From Parcubacteria group bacterium CG1_02_58_44 (GTDB taxonomy: Bacteria > Patescibacteriota > Patescibacteriia > SG8-24), in the NCBI GenBank assembly GCA_001872545.1, contig MNWN01000008.1, forward strand, positions 1 to 37,958: 37,958 nt of DNA. The letters run 5' to 3'. A model generated the notes under the pieces. That model ran no database searches. It saw only the letters and a program-made list of their open reading frames with translations, and had not been told where the DNA came from. Below, piece by piece: positions 32,412 through 37,958 of the stretch. Position 1 is the stretch's first letter, and each line of letters begins with the position of its first letter. The position numbers were made by a program, and so were the translations under genes.

Positions 32412-33959
32412 ATGTCGACACGACTGAAAGTGAACAGGATGTTCGCCTGGGGAATCAGGCTCGCTGCAGCATTGGCGGTCGCAGCAGTTTTTGTCCATGT
32501 GGTCTTCACTGCCGCCTCTCCGGACGGCTATCTGACCGTGACCACCGATCTCAGGAGTCCATCGGCCTTCGTTTCCTACCCTAAGCCGATAGGCCGCCTG
32601 CACCTGGATGACGGCTCGCCCTTTCGTCTGATCGGCAGTCCGGTCTACCTTGACCTGAAGCCGCCGTCACCCTTCGAGACGGTTACCGTGCGTGCCGAAT
32701 ACGTCAACCGCGGGCAACCGCTCGTCGAAATCGGCGCGCTGTCCAACCGGTTGGACAGCCAATACGACATGAGGTCGGTCGAGAACCGGTTGGTGGACTC
32801 TCTCAACTGGTCACGGCTGTCGAGCGGCCGCCTGAACCTGCTGCAGAGGAACAGGACTTACGCCACGTTGGACGACTTCCTGGCCGACCCGCCGAACGTT
32901 TCGCGGGTGGCCACGTACCGGACCGGGCTCAGCTGGCCGTACCGGCCGGAAGGCATGCCGTCCGATCAGCCGAAGACTCGCGTCGTATCGCTGCGCGGAC
33001 ACCATCGCATATTGACCTACACTGCAGGCGAGACACTGTCCTTCAGTTTCGTGGTTCACGACATGAACCGTCAGTCGGGAGCCGATCCGGTCACGCTGTC
33101 GGTATTCCGTGAGGGTCAGGAGACGGCAGTGGCACGTACTGTACTGGCCGACGACGGAAACACTGCCGACGACCAGGGGTCTTCGCCGCTGCGGACGGTG
33201 GCCGTGTCGGTGGCCAGCCCGACACCGGGACTGTACCGTATCGAGTTCACCGCATCCGACGATGTCTTCATCCGTGAGCTGACTACCCGTCAGTCCAAGT
33301 TCGTCTTTCTTGGGCGCCTTTACTTGGGCGACCATGTCGGCTACAGCGACCTGACCCTGCCGCTCGACGTACTGGCCGGAGGCAATACGCTGACGGTTCG
33401 GACCGCCCACACCGAAGGGCTGCAGACGATCGTCGTCGACGGTCGGCCGTTCGAGGTACAGGAAACCAATGTCCGTCAGGACGTGCGGTTGGGGCAGGTC
33501 GGACGGCCAGTGGAGGTGCATTTGCCGCGGCGTGACATCCTGCTTGAGACCGGCGGCGTGTTCGCCCTCAGCGAGGAAGACTATTTTCAGCCCCTACCTG
33601 TCGAGCTTGACTGGCACATGACTTCTGATGACTTGGATTCGGCCGGTATCGATTTCATACTGACAGAATACGAATTTCCGGAGCTGAAAGGCGGCCTGAC
33701 TGCAGCCAGGACCACCTTCGACTTCGACAGGTTGGCGCAGACCGAGGACGGCGCCTACCGTTTTGCCCTTTCCGCACCGGGCCTGAGTTTGACCGAGAAC
33801 GACCTGCGCCTGAAGTCCGTGACTTTCATCCTGCATCGCCCCAAGACGGACTGGCTGACCGGCCTGCGACGTTTCTGGAAAGGTACCGGCGACGACCTGT
33901 CCGGATCTGAGTCGATCATCCTGACGCACGGGTCGAGCTTCGGTGAGGAAGTGCAGTAG
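32412..33959 (+). CDS. Membrane-anchored extracellular protein of unknown function
   Basis: 515 residues, family not recognised. One N-terminal membrane helix (GIRLAAALAVAAVFVHVVFT) serves as signal or anchor; the rest is extracellular. Regions of about 60-100, 210-290 and 330-380 show short beta strands separated by Gly/Asp turns (for example ETVTVRAEYVNRG and VASPTPGLYRIEFTASDDVF), suggesting three or more beta-sandwich domains, perhaps carbohydrate-binding. It lies 12 bases after the GT-C gene and 28 before a small membrane protein, in one operon. It could assist glycan transfer or display; that is inference. Confidence 0.72.
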   Translation: MSTRLKVNRMFAWGIRLAAALAVAAVFVHVVFTAASPDGYLTVTTDLRSPSAFVSYPKPIGRLHLDDGSPFRLIGSPVYLDLKPPSPFETVTVRAEYVNRGQPLVEIGALSNRLDSQYDMRSVENRLVDSLNWSRLSSGRLNLLQRNRTYATLDDFLADPPNVSRVATYRTGLSWPYRPEGMPSDQPKTRVVSLRGHHRILTYTAGETLSFSFVVHDMNRQSGADPVTLSVFREGQETAVARTVLADDGNTADDQGSSPLRTVAVSVASPTPGLYRIEFTASDDVFIRELTTRQSKFVFLGRLYLGDHVGYSDLTLPLDVLAGGNTLTVRTAHTEGLQTIVVDGRPFEVQETNVRQDVRLGQVGRPVEVHLPRRDILLETGGVFALSEEDYFQPLPVELDWHMTSDDLDSAGIDFILTEYEFPELKGGLTAARTTFDFDRLAQTEDGAYRFALSAPGLSLTENDLRLKSVTFILHRPKTDWLTGLRRFWKGTGDDLSGSESIILTHGSSFGEEVQ

Positions 33960-33987
33960 AGCGACGTCGGTAACGTGATCTTATAAG

Positions 33988-34401
33988 ATGGCCTTCAAGC
34001 GAATCAGAAAAGTTGTTCATCGTTCGGTCCTGCCGTACCTTGCCGATATCGGTCGGGTTGGTCTTACGGTTTTGACGATCGTGATCCTGTCCGGAGCTGC
34101 GGTCGAGACCGTGCGTCCGGGAATGGTCTTCAACCTGATGGCGCCGCAGGCACTGGTCGGGCTGCTGATTCTGGCCGGCGGACTGTCGCTGCTGGTTCCG
34201 GCCGCACCATACAGCATTCGGAGACGGCTCGCCTTCGCTGCAGTCGGTCTGGTGGCGGCCGGCGGCATTTGGCGGTTGGTCTGGGACTATCTCCAGTCTA
34301 CCGGTAGCGATCGGACCCCCCTGACCGTGGCGGCCGTAGGCATGACCGTTCTGGTCTTCGCGGCGGCTTTGAGGACCGGTCGCAGAACCGTTAAAAAATA
34401 A
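33988..34401 (+). CDS. Small four-helix membrane protein, unknown
   Basis: 137 residues, basic N-terminus (FKRIRKVVHR), then hydrophobic helices at about 25-45, 52-70, 82-98 and 113-128, and a basic end (RTGRRTVKK). No family recognised and no catalytic motif. Only 28 bases from the upstream gene and 11 from the HIT gene, so probably in the same transcript. Confidence 0.72.
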   Translation: MAFKRIRKVVHRSVLPYLADIGRVGLTVLTIVILSGAAVETVRPGMVFNLMAPQALVGLLILAGGLSLLVPAAPYSIRRRLAFAAVGLVAAGGIWRLVWDYLQSTGSDRTPLTVAAVGMTVLVFAAALRTGRRTVKK

Positions 34402-34412
34402 CTGACATCCAT

Positions 34413-34823
34413 ATGTCCGACTGCCTATTCTGCAAGATCGCCAGCGGCGAGATGAGCTCGCATTGCGTTTACGATGATGACACCGTCATGTCCTTTCTGG
34501 ATATCCAGCCGTCCAGTCCGGGGCATTTGCTGGTGATTCCCAAGAGGCACAGCACTGACTTTTTGGATGTGCATTCGGAAGAGCTACAGAGCATATTCGT
34601 GGCCGTCCAGTCGCTCGGTCGGGCAGTCGAGTCGGCGACCGGAGCCCAAGGTTTCAATATCATGGTCAATAAGGGTGCGGCCGCCGGTCAGATGATTTTC
34701 CATACCCATATACACATAATTCCGCGCTTTACGGGCGACGGTCTGCGTCATTGGCCGAAGATCGAGATGGACGACATTCAGTTGGGCGAGCTGTCCGTCA
34801 AGATCAGGTCCAGCCTCAAATAG
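34413..34823 (+). CDS. HIT-family nucleotide hydrolase/transferase (Hint-like)
   Basis: 136 residues, the full length of the family. The start CLFCKIASGEM has the CxxC used for zinc in many bacterial HIT proteins. The catalytic histidine triad is complete: HTHIHIIPRF (H-x-H-x-H-x-x) at about residues 94-103. GFNIMVNKGAAAGQMIFH precedes it as usual. These enzymes hydrolyse adenosine phosphoramidates and related nucleotides, a general housekeeping role. It closes the operon from 30120 and is followed by a terminator at 34849. Confidence 0.95.
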   Translation: MSDCLFCKIASGEMSSHCVYDDDTVMSFLDIQPSSPGHLLVIPKRHSTDFLDVHSEELQSIFVAVQSLGRAVESATGAQGFNIMVNKGAAAGQMIFHTHIHIIPRFTGDGLRHWPKIEMDDIQLGELSVKIRSSLK

Positions 34824-34848
34824 GTAGATTTTTCCAGTTCAGGTTCGG

Positions 34849-34874
34849 ACGGCTCCGGTTGTGGGGCCGTTTTT
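34849..34874 (+). terminator. Intrinsic terminator after the HIT gene
   Basis: An 8-bp stem (34849-34856 with 34863-34870, one G-U pair), loop GGTTGT, followed by a T-run. The remaining 200 bases to 35073 are AT-rich and should hold the rfb promoter, but no hexamer pair is convincing. Confidence 0.85.
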
Positions 34875-35072
34875 ATCCGCATCTTGAACCGATATATTGG
34901 CCCAGAGCGGTCTCGAATTATAAACTGTAGCGATGACATGAGATTGCTTGTGGATAAAATTGTACGGTCCGGCTGTTATGGTTAGTTAGAATTCAACGAA
35001 TAGCCGGCTACGATTACGTCAGCAATGAGACTTTTTTGGTAATTCCTACTTTCTTACACCTAACGTCCCACC

Positions 35073-36119
35073 ATGAAAAAGATCCTAGTGACTGGCGGTG
35101 CCGGCTTCATCGGTTCGTCTTTCCTACGTTACCTGCTGCGGGAGCACGATGACGTGCGGGTAGTGAACTACGACAAGCTGACTTACTGCGGCAATCTCGA
35201 GAACCTTAGGGACATCGAGAAGGATCCGCGCTATTCGTTCGTGAAGGGTGACATCTGCGATATGGAGCAGGTTCTTGAGGCACTTGGCGACGATACTGAC
35301 GTTGTGGTCAACTATGCGGCCGAATCGCACGTCGACCGTAGCGTACTCGACCCGACCGTCTTCGTCAGCAACAACGTGCTGGGTACGCAGGTGATGCTCG
35401 AGGCCTGTCGACGCCGTGAGGTGCCGCGCTTTCATCAGATCTCGACCGACGAGGTGTTCGGCGAGATCGGTCTCGATGAGGATCGGGCCTTCAAGGAGGG
35501 TGACGTCTATCTTCCCAAGTCGCCTTACAGTGCCTCAAAGGCCGCCTCGAATCACGTCGTCCGCGCCTATCATCATACTTTCGGTTTGCCGGTCACCATC
35601 AGCTACTGCTGCAACAATTACGGTCCCTATCAGTTTCCGGAGAAGCTGATTCCGCTCTTTGTCACGAATGCCATGGAAGACCGTCCGCTGCCGCTCTTCA
35701 GGAGCAGTCAGAACACCAGGGAGTGGATTCACGCCGACGACCACAGTGCGGCGGTGGATGTCATCCTGGAACGGGGTCGGATGGGCGAGTCCTACAACAT
35801 CGGCACCGGGGTCGAGAGGTCGGTCGAACAGATCACCGACCTGATCCTTGATATCTTGGGTAAGCCATCCTCCCTCAAGACCTACGTGCCGGATCGGCCG
35901 GGACACGACTCGCGTTATCTGGTCGATTCGACCAAAATACGGACAGAGCTAGGTTGGGAGCCGAAGATCGGGTTCAATGAGGGGATCAGGCAGACGGTCG
36001 AGTGGTACCGGGGCAATCCGGATTGGTGGCAGCGGGTGAAGTCCGGCGCTTACCAGGATTACTATCGTCAGTATTATTCCGAAACGCTGAAGGACGAGGC
36101 TGTCAGAACGACCGTCTGA
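35073..36119 (+). CDS. rfbB: dTDP-glucose 4,6-dehydratase
   Basis: 348 residues, cytosolic extended SDR. It converts dTDP-glucose to dTDP-4-dehydro-6-deoxyglucose, step two of dTDP-L-rhamnose synthesis. GGAGFIGSSFLRYL binds NAD. Typical RmlB phrases follow: YDKLTYCGNLENL, HQISTDEVFGEIG (catalytic Asp-Glu), YSASKAASNH (Tyr-x3-Lys), and NNYGPYQFPEKLIPLF. YNIGTGVERS and HDSRYLVDSTKI also match. It heads the rfbB-rfbC-rfbD operon with its own upstream AT-rich region. Confidence 0.96.
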   Translation: MKKILVTGGAGFIGSSFLRYLLREHDDVRVVNYDKLTYCGNLENLRDIEKDPRYSFVKGDICDMEQVLEALGDDTDVVVNYAAESHVDRSVLDPTVFVSNNVLGTQVMLEACRRREVPRFHQISTDEVFGEIGLDEDRAFKEGDVYLPKSPYSASKAASNHVVRAYHHTFGLPVTISYCCNNYGPYQFPEKLIPLFVTNAMEDRPLPLFRSSQNTREWIHADDHSAAVDVILERGRMGESYNIGTGVERSVEQITDLILDILGKPSSLKTYVPDRPGHDSRYLVDSTKIRTELGWEPKIGFNEGIRQTVEWYRGNPDWWQRVKSGAYQDYYRQYYSETLKDEAVRTTV

Positions 36120-36146
36120 CAGGTCGTGTCTGTCGTGATGTAGGTT

Positions 36147-36728
36147 ATGAAAGCTATTGAGACCGGAATTGCCGGACTGCTGGTGGTCGAACCGCAGGTG
36201 TTCGGCGACGAGCGGGGCTGGTTCATGGAGGCTCATAGCCGTCCTAAGTTCGATGCGTTGGGCATCGAGTCGGATGTGGTCCAGATCAACCATAGCTTTT
36301 CGGTGCGCGGCGTATTGAGGGGTCTGCACTTTCAGACGCCGCCGAACGACCAGACCAAGTTGGTGCGTTGTCTGCGCGGACGCCTCTACGACGTGGCCGT
36401 GGACATCCGCGTCGGTTCGCCGACTTTCGGCCGTTGGTTTGGCCTGGAGCTGTCGGCCGAGAACCGGAAGATGCTGTTCGTGCCCAGCGGCTTCGCCCAC
36501 GGTTTCTATTCGGTCGATGACAGCGAGCTGATGTACTTGTGCGGACGTTCCGGATACAGCAAGGAGACGGAGGGCGGGCTGCGCTTCGACGCCGAGGACC
36601 TGGGCATCGCCTGGCCGCTCGACGGCGAGCCTACGATCAACGACCGCGACCGCAATTTCCCGACGTTGGCCGAGCTGCAGTCGCCGTTCGTCTGGCAGGA
36701 GGAAAAAGTGAAGGAGATGGCGCTATGA
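36147..36728 (+). CDS. rfbC: dTDP-4-dehydrorhamnose 3,5-epimerase
   Basis: 193 residues, slightly longer than most. Cupin fold with VVEPQVFGDERGWFMEAHSR, INHSFSVRGVLRGLHFQTPP (catalytic His in GLHF), and FVPSGFAHGFYSVDD. The Tyr in LYDVAVDIRVGSPTFG is also conserved. It epimerises C3 and C5 of dTDP-4-dehydro-6-deoxyglucose. The stop overlaps the rfbD start by four bases (ATGA). Confidence 0.95.
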   Translation: MKAIETGIAGLLVVEPQVFGDERGWFMEAHSRPKFDALGIESDVVQINHSFSVRGVLRGLHFQTPPNDQTKLVRCLRGRLYDVAVDIRVGSPTFGRWFGLELSAENRKMLFVPSGFAHGFYSVDDSELMYLCGRSGYSKETEGGLRFDAEDLGIAWPLDGEPTINDRDRNFPTLAELQSPFVWQEEKVKEMAL

Positions 36729-37615
36729 AGGTTTTGATCTTGGGTGCGCGCGGCAATCTGGGTCAGGATTTGGTTCGAGCTTTTGGTTTGGCTGGACACG
36801 AGATGGTCGGTTTGGATCATGATAGATTGGACGTGACCGATCGGGAGGCCGTTCGTGGCCATGTGTCGGCCGGCGGCTACGGTGCGATCGTCAATGCGGT
36901 GGCCTGGAACGACGTGGATGGGGCCGAGGATCCAATCAAGCGCGAGTTGGCTTGGAAGCTGAACGTTGAGGTTCCGGGCCGTCTGGCCGAGCTATCGCGG
37001 GAAGTCGGGGCGGCCTTCGTTCATTACAGCAGTGACTTTGTTTTTGACGGCACTAAACTCGAGGGGTACACCGAGGATGACGCTCCGGCGCCGATCTCGG
37101 TCTACGGTGAGAGCAAGCTGGCCGGAGAGGAAGCGGTCCGTGCGGCCGGCGGAAAGTGGTTCGTCTGCCGATCCTCCAAGTTGTTCGGTAGGCCCGGATC
37201 CTCACCGTCGTCCAAGCCGAGCTTCGTCAATCTCATGCTTAAGCTGGCGGCCGAGCGACCCAAACTGACCGTTGTGGACGAGGAAGTCGGATCTCCGACC
37301 TACACTGACGACCTAGCCGAAGCCACCGTACGGCTGGTGGCCGGCAGGTACGACCCCGGGGTTTATCATCTGGTGAATTCCGGTACGGGCGTGACTTGGT
37401 ACGGATTCGTTCGGGAATTATTCGGTCTGTTGGGTGTTGAGACGCCTTGTGATCCGGTGCCGGCCTCGGCCTTCCCCCGACCGGCCAGGCGGCCGAATTT
37501 TGGCCAGCTTCTTAGCACCAAGTTTCCGCCGCTCCGGGATCGGCAGGCGGCGCTGCAGGCCTTCTTCGCCGAGTGCCCAGAAGTCGTGCCGGAGCGGTTT
37601 CGTAAGACTAAGTGA
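36725..37615 (+). CDS. rfbD: dTDP-4-dehydrorhamnose reductase
   Basis: 296 residues from ATG 36725; a longer in-frame opening from 36539 is rejected as it is the rfbC sequence in another frame. The SDR has GARGNLGQDLVRAFG for NAD(P), NAVAWNDVDGAEDPIKRELA, HYSSDFVFDGTK, and YGESKLAGEEAV (Tyr-x3-Lys). It finishes dTDP-L-rhamnose. The first enzyme of the pathway, rfbA (glucose-1-phosphate thymidylyltransferase), is not in the window. Confidence 0.94.
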   Translation: MKVLILGARGNLGQDLVRAFGLAGHEMVGLDHDRLDVTDREAVRGHVSAGGYGAIVNAVAWNDVDGAEDPIKRELAWKLNVEVPGRLAELSREVGAAFVHYSSDFVFDGTKLEGYTEDDAPAPISVYGESKLAGEEAVRAAGGKWFVCRSSKLFGRPGSSPSSKPSFVNLMLKLAAERPKLTVVDEEVGSPTYTDDLAEATVRLVAGRYDPGVYHLVNSGTGVTWYGFVRELFGLLGVETPCDPVPASAFPRPARRPNFGQLLSTKFPPLRDRQAALQAFFAECPEVVPERFRKTK

Positions 37616-37687
37616 ATTGTCCGGTTCAGGAGGTCGATGAAATAAGGCAGAATCGTCCGTATCTCCGGGAGGTTTTCTTTGGCAGTC

Positions 37688-37958
37688 TCAGACTTTTAAC
37701 GCAACGAGCCTGTTGAACACTTCGTCCGGTTTGAGATAGTCGAGTACCTGTCTCGGCCTGTCGTTGAGCTGGCGCTGTACCCGCTTCAGTTCACGGGTCG
37801 GTACCGTCCTGAAGTCCGTTCCTCTGGGGAAGTACTGCCGGATGAGCCCGTTGGTGTTCTCGTTCGTCCCGCGCTGCCATGGCGATGCCGGATGGGCGAA
37901 ATACACCTTGATCCCCGTCTCCTTCGTGAAGCGCGCATGGCCGCTCATTTCTTTCCCC
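37688..37958 (-). mobile_element. IS30-family transposase, C-terminal part, cut by window edge
   Basis: Minus-strand frame continuing past the right edge; the last bases (GGGGAAAGAAATG on minus) extend the frame upstream of the Met at 37948 with GKEM, which resembles the end of the DNGKE/DNGxE catalytic-Asp motif. Visible residues include KVYFAHPASPWQRGTNENTN and GLIRQYFPRGTDF, the classic IS30 phrase with the catalytic Glu in TNENTNGL. NDRPRQVLDYLKPDEVFN ends it. The reading frame looks intact. The right inverted repeat is not identified between 37616 and 37687, an otherwise empty stretch. Confidence 0.9.

Noticed and set aside
1-37958. Recoded genetic code (TGA as Gly or Trp)
   Set aside because: Many genes end at TGA with overlaps to the next start, and no gene needs read-through.

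Overview
The window is a high-GC (about 60 % by eye), gene-dense bacterial stretch that looks like a member of the Candidate Phyla Radiation (Patescibacteria, Parcubacteria-like). I infer this from giant secreted proteins built on a characteristic N-terminal surface-layer domain, a DUF5667-type membrane protein next to an ECF-like sigma factor, FG-GAP surface proteins with GGGPHVR repeats, few Shine-Dalgarno sites, and abundant small palindromic intergenic repeats. TGA acts as a stop throughout, so this is not one of the recoded CPR lineages. Lineage assignment is inference; no rRNA or tRNA gene is present.

Layout: 1-423 is non-coding, GC-rich and folds strongly (possibly the end of a structured RNA). 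424-4568 holds a Wzy/O-antigen-ligase-like membrane protein and two GT4 glycosyltransferases. 4648-8961 (minus) encodes a single-pass repeat surface protein, a secreted GHL15-like TIM-barrel protein with FG-GAP repeats, and a small HTH protein. 9000-9420 is the first dispersed-repeat tract. 9626-16196 is the surface-layer unit: sigma factor, overlapping DUF5667 membrane protein, structured leader, 1349-residue S-layer-like protein, and a very structured 3' RNA region of about 550 nt ending in an intrinsic terminator. 16250-17056 is a repeat tract with a GIY-YIG nuclease gene bracketed by 73-bp identical direct repeats. 17133-18392 encodes a second secreted protein whose C-terminus repeats the S-layer N-terminal domain. 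18400-18740 is a third repeat tract. 18791-27227 runs plus-strand: small acidic protein, subtilase with FG-GAP repeats, GtrA-like protein, UXS-like epimerase, DPM1-like GT2, DUF2304 protein, GT2 and two GT4s.

27270-27814 is the most interesting locus: a free-standing non-coding transcription unit with a near-consensus promoter, at least a dozen helices, probable pseudoknots, and an intrinsic terminator. It matches none of the common RNAs I can check by eye (tmRNA, RNase P, SRP, 6S).

27881-34823 holds a large membrane protein (minus) whose candidate start codon overlaps that of the divergent CDP-alcohol phosphatidyltransferase, then a GT-C-like enzyme, two membrane or surface proteins of unknown function, and a HIT hydrolase. 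35073-37615 is rfbB-rfbC-rfbD for dTDP-L-rhamnose (no rfbA here). The right edge holds the C-terminal end of an IS30-type transposase on the minus strand.

Together the genes point to a cell-envelope island: nucleotide-sugar synthesis, polyprenyl-linked sugar transfer, glycan polymerisation, and an S-layer with accessory secreted proteins under a probable dedicated sigma/anti-sigma pair.
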